Below, in pieces: positions 34,678-43,498 of a DNA stretch of 64,000 nucleotides. The notes beneath the pieces were generated by a model. The model was not told the DNA's origin, made no database searches, and saw only the letters and a program-made list of their open reading frames with translations. This DNA is from Macrococcus brunensis (GTDB taxonomy: Bacteria > Bacillota > Bacilli > Staphylococcales > Staphylococcaceae): contig NZ_SCWA01000001.1 of assembly GCF_004359615.1 (NCBI RefSeq), forward strand, positions 62,001 to 126,000, written 5' to 3'. How positions within the stretch are numbered: position 1 is the first letter of the stretch; every line of letters starts with the position of its first letter. The position numbers and the translations under genes are program-made.

Positions 34678-35597
34678 TATTCAGCGCCTCCTTTACTCAG
34701 CGTCTTGAAGACTGAAGTACGTGTCACAGCGCCTCTGTATTCTGTATCAATGACATTCAGCTGCTCGTGTTCAGCGAGCAGAGCATAGAGCTCAGATACG
34801 GGTGTCTCTGGTTTTACTGCTGGATAGGTTGCATTATAAGGGATAGGCTCCAGACAGTCAGCTGCCAGACGCTCTATCGTGGCGTTACCGATAAATGACT
34901 GCACAAATTCGCTGTTGGGTCTCTCGACAAAATCTCGTGGTGTGCCAATCTGCTCTATACGACCTTGATTCATGAGACAGATGCGGTCACCCAGCCTAAA
35001 TGCTTCATTGATATCATGTGTGACAAAGATAATGGTCTTATTGATCTCTGACTGCAGGTGCAGCAGGTCATCCTGCAGTTTCTCACGACTGAGTGGATCA
35101 AGTGCACTGAACGGTTCATCCATCAAAATAACCGGTGGATCGGCAGCAAGCGCCCGGACGACACCGATACGTTGCTGCTGGCCCCCTGATAGTTCAGATG
35201 GATAGCGATCCCTAAACTGCTCATGTGGCAGTCCAACCATATCGAGAAGGCGATTGATCTGTTCATCTATACGACTCGTCTCCCACTTTTTCATCGTCGG
35301 GACTTGCGCAATATTATCACGCACTGTCATATGGGGGAAAAGCGCGATCTGTTGCAGGACATAGCCGATATCCCAGCGCATTTCATCAAGCTTGTAACTA
35401 CTGATAGGCTGATTCTTAAAATAAATATAACCACTCGATAACGGAATCAGTCGGTTGATCATTTTCAGTGTTGTCGTTTTACCGCAACCTGACGGACCGA
35501 TCAACACGAAGAATTCCCCTTCATTCACTTCAAAGGAGATATGATCTACAGCCGCTTTATCACCGTAAACTTTAGAAACATTGTCAAATTTTATCAT
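34677..35597 (-). CDS. ABC transporter ATPase, OpuCA/EgtV type
   Basis: This 306-residue quaternary-amine-type ATPase has Walker A GPSGCGKTT at 34-42, signature LSGGQQQRIGV near 136 and Walker B VILMDEPFSALDP near 158. The C-terminal part after about 240 is too short for the two CBS domains of OpuCA (only TPVSELYALL... remains), so osmosensing by a CBS pair is unlikely. The start at 35597 has AGAGGTG upstream. It lies 39 bases after recQ and is coupled to the permease-binding fusion. Confidence 0.93.
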   Translation of the reverse strand: MIKFDNVSKVYGDKAAVDHISFEVNEGEFFVLIGPSGCGKTTTLKMINRLIPLSSGYIYFKNQPISSYKLDEMRWDIGYVLQQIALFPHMTVRDNIAQVPTMKKWETSRIDEQINRLLDMVGLPHEQFRDRYPSELSGGQQQRIGVVRALAADPPVILMDEPFSALDPLSREKLQDDLLHLQSEINKTIIFVTHDINEAFRLGDRICLMNQGRIEQIGTPRDFVERPNSEFVQSFIGNATIERLAADCLEPIPYNATYPAVKPETPVSELYALLAEHEQLNVIDTEYRGAVTRTSVFKTLSKGGAE

Positions 35598-35636
35598 GTC
35601 TTCACCTCTGTACACTAATAGCCTGTATAAGACGGA

Positions 35637-37397
35637 CTAAACTGTGGATTGATAACTTTTTATCGCTTCGATGAAACGCGGGCAGTAATGTTTGAGTTTA
35701 TAGGATCCAACTCCTTCGATATGGAACATTTCCTGTTTCGTCGTCGGCTGTTTCTGTGCAAATAAAGTCAGTGTCCGGTCGGAGAAGATAGTAAAAGGAG
35801 GGACATTCATTTCTACAGACAGTTCTTTTCTGACTTTCTTCAGATGTTCAAATAAGTCTTCATCAACATTGACAAGCGTATGAATCGTGACGCGTTCATT
35901 ATAGGAAACAGGATGGTAGTGTGTCATGATTTTAACGTCACTCATCAGGACATCTTTAGCACTTGGATGTACGTGCAGTTTACCATCTATCTCATCTAAA
36001 TAACCATTGAATAGAAGGGTATCAATAAAGCCGTGAATATCTTTTGTCTCATAATCTTTCATCAGGCCAAATGTACTGAGCTGAGACATTTCTTGTGACA
36101 CCTGCTCACCTCTGATGACTTTCGTCAGTATCCCCCTGCTGACAGGCGTCTTGATGCGAATCAGACAGCTCATCAGTTTCTTCGCTTCAACGGACATATC
36201 ATATTTTGCTTCCATCAGACAGTTTGTACATCTGCCACACGGTTCAAGATGTTCTTCCGGATTGAAGTAATTGATGAGTGTCCCCTGCAGACACTGCGTA
36301 GTCTTCGTATACTGAACCATTTTCTCAAGTTTTTCTTTCTTACGTTCCTGAATGACTTCGTCCGGTGTGTTACCGATAAAAAACTGCTGCAGCCGTATAT
36401 CCTGTTCACTATAGAGAAGAATACATTCACTCTGCAGACCATCACGCCCGGCACGCCCCGCTTCCTGATAGTAAGATTCCAGATCCTGAGGCAGATTATA
36501 ATGGATGACGTATCTGACGTTAGATTTATCAATACCCATTCCAAATGCGTTGGTCGCTATCATAACAGGACTGTTGTCATTGACGAACGCGGTCTGATTC
36601 TGCTCTCTTACTTCACTGGAAAGACCCGCATGATAAATGGTATGACTGATATTCTGATCAGTGAACTGCTCGCTGAGTGCTTCCACTTGTTTGCGTGTCG
36701 TCGCATAAATAATACCTGAATCTTTCATATGTTCCTTCACATAGCGTCTGACCATCTTATCTTTCTGGAACGTCGGATCAATCTTAAAATCAAGATTATC
36801 GCGTTTAATACTCGTTTCAACGACACAATCATCACTAATGTAAAGGAGTTCCTGAATATCTTTTCTGACATCTACAGTTGCCGTCGCCGTGACAGCTATA
36901 CACGGCGCGCCTATTGTCATCACGCGAGAGACGACTTGACGATAACTCGGTCTGAAATCATGTCCCCATTTTGAGATACAATGCGCTTCGTCAAAGGCGA
37001 TCAATCTGATATCCAGCTGTGTCAGTAAATATCTGAAGTTATTCTGTTCGAATCGTTCCGGCGCGACATAGAGGAACTGATAAGCACCCTTTTTTAAATC
37101 AGATTCAACAGCGCGAACTTCTGCTGCTTTCTGCTGACTGTTCAAATAAGCAGCTGGTATCCCCGCTGCACTCAGTGTATCAACCTGGTCCTTCATCAAG
37201 GAGATGAGCGGACTGATTACGAGCGTCAATCCGCCTCGGGCAATACCCGGCACCTGGTAACAGATTGATTTTCCGCCGCCTGTCGGCAGGATGCCAAGTG
37301 CTGACTGATTATTCATCACATGCTCAATCAGCTCTTTCTGCCCTTCTCTGAATGTCTCATATCCATAATATTTCTGTAATATATCTTCTAGCTTCAT
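35637..37397 (-). CDS. recQ: ATP-dependent DNA helicase RecQ
   Basis: This 586-residue RecQ is a 3'-5' helicase for recombination and fork repair. Walker A LPTGGGKSICYQ is near 37-48, DEAH in AFDEAHCISKWGHDFRPSYR near 135, and motif VI QEAGRAGRDG near 320. The zinc cysteines of the RQC domain are in EPCGRCTNCL near 380, and an HRDC domain covers about 510-586. It starts one base after the yfmR stop, so the two form an operon. Confidence 0.96.
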   Translation of the reverse strand: MKLEDILQKYYGYETFREGQKELIEHVMNNQSALGILPTGGGKSICYQVPGIARGGLTLVISPLISLMKDQVDTLSAAGIPAAYLNSQQKAAEVRAVESDLKKGAYQFLYVAPERFEQNNFRYLLTQLDIRLIAFDEAHCISKWGHDFRPSYRQVVSRVMTIGAPCIAVTATATVDVRKDIQELLYISDDCVVETSIKRDNLDFKIDPTFQKDKMVRRYVKEHMKDSGIIYATTRKQVEALSEQFTDQNISHTIYHAGLSSEVREQNQTAFVNDNSPVMIATNAFGMGIDKSNVRYVIHYNLPQDLESYYQEAGRAGRDGLQSECILLYSEQDIRLQQFFIGNTPDEVIQERKKEKLEKMVQYTKTTQCLQGTLINYFNPEEHLEPCGRCTNCLMEAKYDMSVEAKKLMSCLIRIKTPVSRGILTKVIRGEQVSQEMSQLSTFGLMKDYETKDIHGFIDTLLFNGYLDEIDGKLHVHPSAKDVLMSDVKIMTHYHPVSYNERVTIHTLVNVDEDLFEHLKKVRKELSVEMNVPPFTIFSDRTLTLFAQKQPTTKQEMFHIEGVGSYKLKHYCPRFIEAIKSYQSTV

Positions 37398-37398
37398 T

Positions 37399-39255
37399 TT
37401 ATTCCATCCGTTCTGCGAGTTCGCTCCACTCTAAAAATGATTCTTCATATCGTGTATTGAGGTCTTCTCGTGTTGCCGTTAATTCATTAAGACGTTCATA
37501 ATTCGTCGTCTCCTGCGCAATCTGCTCATCTGTCTCTTCAAGTTGTTTCTCCAGTGATTCTATTTCTTCGCCTAATTCCTCGAAACGACGTTTATCCTTG
37601 TAACTGACTCGAGTCTGAGTCCGTTTTTCTTTCACGACTACTTCTTTCACGGGCGTTGTCACGACAGATTTTTTATAAGCAAGGTAGTCATCGAACTCAC
37701 CGAGAATGATATTGACTTTCTGATTCGAAATATACCAGTACTTAGTCACGACTTTATCCAGGAAGTAACGATCATGGCTGACTGTAATGACTGCGCCATT
37801 AAACTCAGCGAGATATGCTTCAAGTATCGTCAGCGTCTCTGTGTCCAGATCATTTGTCGGCTCATCCAGCAGCAGTACATTCGGTCCTTCTATCAGAATG
37901 CTGAGGAGATAAAGTCTCTTTTTCTCTCCACCTGACAGGCGGTGAATCAGTGTGCCGTGCATACTGGACGGGAAAAGAAAACGCTCAAGAAGCTGAGTGA
38001 CAGAGATTTTAGTACCATCTTTCTGTGTCGCTTCTTCTGCTTTCTCACGCAGAAAATCAATGATACGCATTTCTTCATTCATTTTTGCGTAAGACTGCTG
38101 GTAGTAACCGATTTTAACGGTCTGTCCCGTCTTAAGTGTTCCTGTATAGTTGGTCAGACGCTCGCTCAAGATATTTAAAAGTGTTGATTTACCGCTGCCG
38201 TTCTCACCGACAATACCAATACGGTCAGTCGTCTGGACGATAGTCGTTAATCCATTAAACAATTCTTTATTACCGATTGTGATACCGATATCATCAAGTT
38301 CAAAGACCTGCTTACCCAGTCTTTGATGATTGAGATCGATAGACATCTGGTCCTTCGTCTGGTGCTCGCTGACTTTCTCTTCTATTGACTTAAAACGGTC
38401 TATACGGGCCTGCTGCTTCGTCGTACGTGCTTTAGCACCTTTTCTCATCCAAGCCAGTTCCTGCTTGTAAAGCTGCTTCTCTTTATGTTGAATACGTTCT
38501 GCTGTCAGTTCTTCTTCAGCCTTCTGCGCGATATAAGCATCATAATTACCGACGTAAGGATGAAGATGTCCATTTCTCAGTTCGATGATGCGGTCAGTCA
38601 CCTCATTTAAGAAGAAGCGGTCATGGGTAACAAATAAAACAGCCTTCGGATAAGTCTTAATATACTGAATCAGCCAGGCAATGGATTCGAAATCCAGATG
38701 GTTGGTCGGTTCATCAAGAAGCAGTAAATCTGGTCTTGATAACAAGGTCTTCGCAAGTGCAACCCGTTTCTGCTGACCCCCACTCATTTCACTCAGCAGT
38801 TTGTCGTGATCCATAATACCGAGCTTCGTCAGAATGGTCTTCGCTTCAGCCTGATAGCTGAAGCCATCAACTGCTTCAATCTGTTCCTGAAGCTGATTAA
38901 ATGACTGCATAACAGGGTCACACATATTGGTTGTCATTTGGATGAGCACTTCATTATAGTCATTCAGCAGTCTGACGACCGGATTTTCTGGATCCATTAC
39001 ATTTTGTACTGCATTCTCTTTCAGGCTGAGTACCGGATCCTGTGCTGCATAACTGATCTTAAAACCATTTGAATGAGTCACTATGCCATTATGTGGTTCG
39101 ATTTCTGCGATGGCTTTTAGAAGCGCGCTTTTACCCGTGCCATTTATACCGACAAGCGCAATCTTTTCGCCTTCAGCAATGCTCAGGTTGACCTGGTCGA
39201 ATATGGTCTTGTCTCCGTATTGTTTCGCTAAATTCTCTATCTTATACGCTTCCAT
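37399..39255 (-). CDS. yfmR: ABC-F family ATPase, YfmR/Uup-like
   Basis: This 618-residue soluble ABC-F protein has two ATPase domains and no membrane segments. Walker A motifs are GINGTGKSALL near 36 and GENGSGKSTLL near 350; signatures are EMSGGQQKRVALAK and RLSGGEKKRLYLL; Walker B is LLLDEPTNHLD and LLLDEPTNDLD. A C-terminal coiled coil covers about 545-618. ABC-F proteins act at the ribosomal E site to relieve stalled translation. ATG 39255 follows AAAGAGG. It is the first gene of the six-gene leftward unit. Confidence 0.93.
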   Translation of the reverse strand: MEAYKIENLAKQYGDKTIFDQVNLSIAEGEKIALVGINGTGKSALLKAIAEIEPHNGIVTHSNGFKISYAAQDPVLSLKENAVQNVMDPENPVVRLLNDYNEVLIQMTTNMCDPVMQSFNQLQEQIEAVDGFSYQAEAKTILTKLGIMDHDKLLSEMSGGQQKRVALAKTLLSRPDLLLLDEPTNHLDFESIAWLIQYIKTYPKAVLFVTHDRFFLNEVTDRIIELRNGHLHPYVGNYDAYIAQKAEEELTAERIQHKEKQLYKQELAWMRKGAKARTTKQQARIDRFKSIEEKVSEHQTKDQMSIDLNHQRLGKQVFELDDIGITIGNKELFNGLTTIVQTTDRIGIVGENGSGKSTLLNILSERLTNYTGTLKTGQTVKIGYYQQSYAKMNEEMRIIDFLREKAEEATQKDGTKISVTQLLERFLFPSSMHGTLIHRLSGGEKKRLYLLSILIEGPNVLLLDEPTNDLDTETLTILEAYLAEFNGAVITVSHDRYFLDKVVTKYWYISNQKVNIILGEFDDYLAYKKSVVTTPVKEVVVKEKRTQTRVSYKDKRRFEELGEEIESLEKQLEETDEQIAQETTNYERLNELTATREDLNTRYEESFLEWSELAERME

Positions 39256-39345
39256 CGTTAACCTCTTTCTCATATATGTGCTATGATGTTGTTATTGTCA
39301 AAAATTCATTAATATATTATACACTTTTACGGAGAAGGAGACACT

Positions 39346-40158
39346 ATGTTAGAGTGGTTTAGTCAACTATCACATGTTTATCAGGCTCTTATCGCTGGTA
39401 TTTTTACCTGGGGCATGACAGCTTTAGGCGCAGCTGTAGTCTTTTTAGTCAGATCAGTCAACAATAAGCTGCTCAATACGATGCAAGGTTTTGCGGCCGG
39501 CGTTATGATCGCAGCATCCTTCTGGTCGCTCTTGGCACCCGCACTTGAATTCAGTGAAAAAGCAGGACAGATTCCCTGGATTCCAGCTGCAATCGGTTTC
39601 CTGCTGGGCGGTATCTTCATCCGTGGCCTGGATGTTGTTATTCCTCATATGCACGCTCATGCATCATCTGGCCATCAGACAGAAGGCCGTAAAAGTAATT
39701 TAAATAAATCTACGTTACTTTTACTTGCTATCACCCTTCATAATATCCCTGAAGGACTGGCACTCGGTGTTGCATTTGGTGCGATTGGTCATGCGACTGA
39801 CAGCGGACTTATGGCAGCAGTCGGACTCGCAATCGGCATTGGTATCCAGAACATTCCTGAAGGAACTGCACTTAGCCTGCCAATTCATGGTGACGGCAAA
39901 TCGAAATGGCAGGCTTTTAATTTTGGCCAGGCTTCTGCACTTGTTGAACCTGTCTTCGCCGTCATCGGTGCCGCAGCCGTTCTACTCGTCACACCTCTAT
40001 TACCTTATGCCCTCGCTTTTGCGGCAGGTGCGATGATCTTCGTAGTTGTAGAAGAACTGATACCTGAATCACAGTCCGGAGAAAATACAGACCTTGCGAC
40101 ACTCGGATTAATGGTCGGCTTTACGATCATGATGATTCTCGATGTCTCACTTGGATGA
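39346..40158 (+). CDS. ZIP-family metal transporter
   Basis: This 270-residue GufA-type ZIP protein has eight helices. Metal-site motifs are LHNIPEGLALG near 129-139, QNIPEGTALS near 170 and VVVEELIPESQ near 240. A histidine-rich loop PHMHAHASSGH lies between helices III and IV (about 101-111). It should move Zn(II), Fe(II) or Mn(II) into the cytoplasm. GGAGAAGGAG precedes the start. No Zur box is visible upstream. It is divergent from yfmR. Confidence 0.92.
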   Translation: MLEWFSQLSHVYQALIAGIFTWGMTALGAAVVFLVRSVNNKLLNTMQGFAAGVMIAASFWSLLAPALEFSEKAGQIPWIPAAIGFLLGGIFIRGLDVVIPHMHAHASSGHQTEGRKSNLNKSTLLLLAITLHNIPEGLALGVAFGAIGHATDSGLMAAVGLAIGIGIQNIPEGTALSLPIHGDGKSKWQAFNFGQASALVEPVFAVIGAAAVLLVTPLLPYALAFAAGAMIFVVVEELIPESQSGENTDLATLGLMVGFTIMMILDVSLG

Positions 40159-40196
40159 AAAAAGAGACGATTTCAGTTGAAATCGTCTCTTTTTTC
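40156..40196. terminator. Bidirectional terminator between the ZIP gene and ltaS
   Basis: AAAGAGACGATTTCA and TGAAATCGTCTCTTT form a perfect 15-bp stem flanked by A and T runs on both sides. Confidence 0.92.
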
Positions 40197-42136
40197 TATT
40201 TCATCGAGCTGACTGTACCATTCTGGTATTCATAATCAGCAGGATTAATTTTCTTGAATTCTTTGTTATTGTAGAAACGAAGTAAGTCTCCGTTCAACAG
40301 ACTATCTGACATTTCAAGTTCTGTAGCCACCGTATTTTTGATTTTCGTTGCTTTCGCAATCAGCTTCTCATCTGTCAGCTGCGCGTTCGTCTTATTGTCA
40401 TAAAAGACACCATTCAACGACTTGATTTCCGGTGTAATGAAATCACCGTTTCTGAAGACGACGACTTGACGATGTTTTTTAGATAATAAGTCAGTACCGA
40501 AAATCGTATAAGGTTTTGCATCGATTCCTGTTAAGTGAAGGATTGTCGGCATCACGTCCACCTGACTCGCATAAGTAGGGTCAACATGCCCTTTAATGCC
40601 AGGCACTTTCAGGAATAAACCTGTACGTTGCAGATCCATAAACTTAGCTGGTGTCACAGTTTCACCGATCAGTTGACCCATCGCTTTATTATGATTCTCT
40701 GAAATACCGTAGTGGTCTCCATAAATCATAATGACGGAATCATCATAAAGTCCGTTTTTCTTCAAGTCAGTCATAAATTGTCTCACTGCTTCGTCTAAAT
40801 AACGGGCAGTCTGTACATAACCATCAACTGTTGCGTCACCTGTATTCGGAGAAGCAATTGTCGCTTCAGATGGATCCACTGTGAAAGGATAATGGTTCGT
40901 CAGTGTGAGCAGATGTGAATAGAACGGCTTCGTTTCTTTTTTCAGGTAAGGAATAGATTCCTTAAAGAACTCTTTATCTTTAAGACCCAGGTTCTCAAGA
41001 TTTTCTTCGCTCATATCATAATACGTTGCATCATAGAACTTATCGATGCCGAAACGTTTGTAAATCTGATCACGGTTCCAGAACGTCTTATAGTCTCCAT
41101 GCATGACAGAAGTCGAATAGTTCTGTTTCTGGTGCAGGATAGCCGGCAGCGACTGGAATGTGTTGTCGCTTTTCAATGAGAAAGCAGACCCTTGCTGCAG
41201 ACCATACATGCTGTTATCCATTGTTAACTCAGCATCAGATGTTTTACCCTGGCCAGTTGAATGGAAGAAGTTGCTGTAATAGATGAAGTCATCATTACCT
41301 GTTGCCAGCTGATTCAAATAAGGTGTGACTTCTTTACCATTCACTTTCAGACCGATCATCTCTGTCTGGAAACTTTCCAGATGAATTTTGATGATATTTT
41401 TTTCTTTAGCAATACCGAAATATTTTTTATTTGGTTCGGCGTATTTCGTTTTTGTATAGGACTGCAGGCGCGTCAGATCGTCTGCACTTGCCATCGCTTT
41501 CTGCTGATTGTTCTGAATCGTCTTCACGCCGTCATAGACTGTAAAGTTATAAGGTCCCAGATACTTCACCAAATATTTATGGTCAAACGTACGAGTCAAA
41601 AGCTCAGGACGATCCATTTCTGCGAACGCCAGATTAATGAAGAATAGTGCGATTGAAACACCCATCATGACAGGCACAAACTTTCGTTTAAATGACTGTG
41701 TTGACAATACATCTCGTTTAACAGTCAGTAGGACCAAATAAACAATGGTATCCAGAAAATATACAAAGTCATACCACTGGAATGAGCTCCAGAGTGCTCC
41801 GGACATAGATTCAACGTTGCTGACCTGATTGAGTGTACTGAACGTCAGGAAGTCTGAGAAGAATCTGAAGTAGACGACGTTACTATATAGGAGCAGCGTC
41901 AATAGTGTACCACCTGTAAAAACTAGCCAGAATGCTTTTCGCCCTTTGAAAAACAGCAGTGTACTTAATATAAGCGCCACTAGACTATAAGGATTGAGCA
42001 GGAGAATCAAGTTCTGTACAATACCTTTAACGCCTAGTGATAAGTCAACATAATATGCAAAATAAGTCTTAACTGATACTGTCAGTACAGTCATCAGAAA
42101 GAAAGTAAATATCGTTATTTTTTTGTCTTTAAACAT
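40196..42136 (-). CDS. ltaS: Lipoteichoic acid synthase LtaS
   Basis: LtaS polymerises glycerol phosphate from phosphatidylglycerol onto the glycolipid anchor outside the membrane. The 646 residues comprise five N-terminal helices (to about 175) and an extracellular sulfatase-like domain. The catalytic threonine is T299 in GQGKTSDAE, with E254 in HLESFQ as metal ligand (T300 and E255 in S. aureus). AMASA at 214-218 fits the signal-peptidase cleavage site that releases the enzyme domain. The start is overlapped by a 3-codon ORF. Confidence 0.97.
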   Translation of the reverse strand: MFKDKKITIFTFFLMTVLTVSVKTYFAYYVDLSLGVKGIVQNLILLLNPYSLVALILSTLLFFKGRKAFWLVFTGGTLLTLLLYSNVVYFRFFSDFLTFSTLNQVSNVESMSGALWSSFQWYDFVYFLDTIVYLVLLTVKRDVLSTQSFKRKFVPVMMGVSIALFFINLAFAEMDRPELLTRTFDHKYLVKYLGPYNFTVYDGVKTIQNNQQKAMASADDLTRLQSYTKTKYAEPNKKYFGIAKEKNIIKIHLESFQTEMIGLKVNGKEVTPYLNQLATGNDDFIYYSNFFHSTGQGKTSDAELTMDNSMYGLQQGSAFSLKSDNTFQSLPAILHQKQNYSTSVMHGDYKTFWNRDQIYKRFGIDKFYDATYYDMSEENLENLGLKDKEFFKESIPYLKKETKPFYSHLLTLTNHYPFTVDPSEATIASPNTGDATVDGYVQTARYLDEAVRQFMTDLKKNGLYDDSVIMIYGDHYGISENHNKAMGQLIGETVTPAKFMDLQRTGLFLKVPGIKGHVDPTYASQVDVMPTILHLTGIDAKPYTIFGTDLLSKKHRQVVVFRNGDFITPEIKSLNGVFYDNKTNAQLTDEKLIAKATKIKNTVATELEMSDSLLNGDLLRFYNNKEFKKINPADYEYQNGTVSSMK

Positions 42137-42140
42137 TCAT
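42129..42140 (-). other. Three-codon ORF (M-N-V-stop) overlapping the ltaS start
   Basis: ATG AAT GTT TAA starts at 42140, seven bases after GGAG, while the ltaS ATG at 42136 is eleven bases from it and lies inside the mini-ORF in another frame. This may tune ltaS initiation by reinitiation. Chance occurrence is possible. Confidence 0.4.
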
Positions 42141-42261
42141 TTAACAACTCCAATCTATACCATCCCATATAAAATTTACACAAAATTAATGTTCTTTAAT
42201 TTAAATTAATATGATTAGCTTCAATATATAAATTTAACCTTATTTTGTTATTTAAGCAAAT

Positions 42262-42290
42262 AAAAAATAGCTTCTCAGCTATTTTTTGTG
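42262..42290 (-). terminator. Terminator of the pabA-pabBC-kipA-like unit
   Basis: AAAAAATAGC/GCTATTTTTT form a perfect 10-bp stem with a 6-base loop. The remaining 42141-42260 is AT-rich ltaS leader without a recognised element. Confidence 0.8.
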
Positions 42291-42324
42291 TAATATGTGA
42301 ATGATTTTTGTCTATAATCAGATA

Positions 42325-43191
42325 TCAGGAACTGACATAACTTTTCAGCTGATAAGATAGCTGCATTAAAAGACTTTTTACCCAGTGGTCGTAAGAATTT
42401 TTGCGTTCATAATACTCTTCCTGAGATACGTTTTTAAAAATAAGTTTCGACCCTGGTCGCTTTTGAACCAGTTTTAAGAAATGATAAGGCGCAATCTGTG
42501 CCACCGCTTCCTGGCCATCCATTGCAGTCAAGATCACTCTTAGTTTCTGGTCAACTGTAACCTGGATGCTGCCAGGATTCAGCTGCGCTTCAGCTCGCTC
42601 TTTGTATTTAATCAACGGTCCTTCTAATGTAAAGCTCTGTCGATTCAGATAACTTGAAACTTCATAGACTTCATCATCCGGAATCACCACATCCTTAACG
42701 GGATAAATGTGGAAAATATCAGAGTAATAGACACGTGATAAAGAGTAAAAATCAACACCCCATGGGCATGACTCGACGACAGATAATTTCTGAATCAGTT
42801 TCTTCTGTATGTCTGTATATTCATGCACCAGTTTAAAGGTCGTATCTGCTTCTATTTTCTGATTCAGTACTGCCTCCTGCACACCGCCCGCAACGGCAAG
42901 GTAGACACGTGTCCCTTTCGCCGCTCGTCCGAAATGCAGAGTCTCTCCTTTAGCCATCAGATGTGGCTTGAACATCTCAATTTCACGTTCCGAAGTATAG
43001 GCGTTGTAATCCGCACCTGTTAAGGCTATTAAAGTCTCTTCTTCAAAATAGACCGTCGCCGGTACCATAGCCATCTCAAATGTCGGCATTTCTGAATCAT
43101 TGCCGACAAGTGCGTTGGCAATAGTATGAGACAATTGATCGCTTTTAGCTGTCTGATAAGTTGTATATAGTCCTGCATCTTCAAATATCAT
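42325..43191 (-). CDS. Degenerate KipA/PxpC-like carboxyltransferase-domain protein
   Basis: The 288 residues follow the order of the KipA/PxpC (biotin-dependent carboxyltransferase) family: MIFEDAGLYTTYQ start, RVYLAVAGGV near 95 and NPGSIQV near 208. The signature D-x-QTTGGYP is lost (AMDGQEAVAQIA instead), and SDRMG-type residues are missing. There is no PxpA or PxpB partner, so 5-oxoproline hydrolysis is unlikely. AGAGG precedes the start. It closes the folate operon; function unknown. Confidence 0.7.
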   Translation of the reverse strand: MIFEDAGLYTTYQTAKSDQLSHTIANALVGNDSEMPTFEMAMVPATVYFEEETLIALTGADYNAYTSEREIEMFKPHLMAKGETLHFGRAAKGTRVYLAVAGGVQEAVLNQKIEADTTFKLVHEYTDIQKKLIQKLSVVESCPWGVDFYSLSRVYYSDIFHIYPVKDVVIPDDEVYEVSSYLNRQSFTLEGPLIKYKERAEAQLNPGSIQVTVDQKLRVILTAMDGQEAVAQIAPYHFLKLVQKRPGSKLIFKNVSQEEYYERKNSYDHWVKSLLMQLSYQLKSYVSS

Positions 43192-43235
43192 GATAGAACC
43201 TCTCTCTACTTGCTAATTTCTAAATAGAAGACCAC

Positions 43236-43448
43236 CTAATGGTGATAAAAAACATCAAGCAGGCTGATTACTTCCTGTCTCATACTGAAGACAAGAACAC
43301 CTACAATCAGTATAGCGGTTACCATCGCTACATAGAGCCAGATCAATGCGTTTCTATCTTCTCCTGTTTTTAAAAAAGATATCACACGCTGATTACAATA
43401 GTAGATCCAGACGCATAAACCGATGAGAAGTATTAAAGTGATAATCAT
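43236..43448 (-). CDS. Small two-helix membrane protein, unknown
   Basis: This 70-residue protein has two hydrophobic helices (about 1-18 and 37-58) joined by a basic loop FLKTGEDRNALIW. An AGGAG lies six bases before the ATG. It sits between pabBC and the KipA-like gene with gaps of about 45-50 bases, so it is probably cotranscribed with them. No family recognised. Confidence 0.75.
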   Translation of the reverse strand: MIITLILLIGLCVWIYYCNQRVISFLKTGEDRNALIWLYVAMVTAILIVGVLVFSMRQEVISLLDVFYHH

Positions 43449-43498
43449 AAAGTTCTCCTAACGCTCATAAGTTAATTGCTTTTATTTTACGCTTTTAT

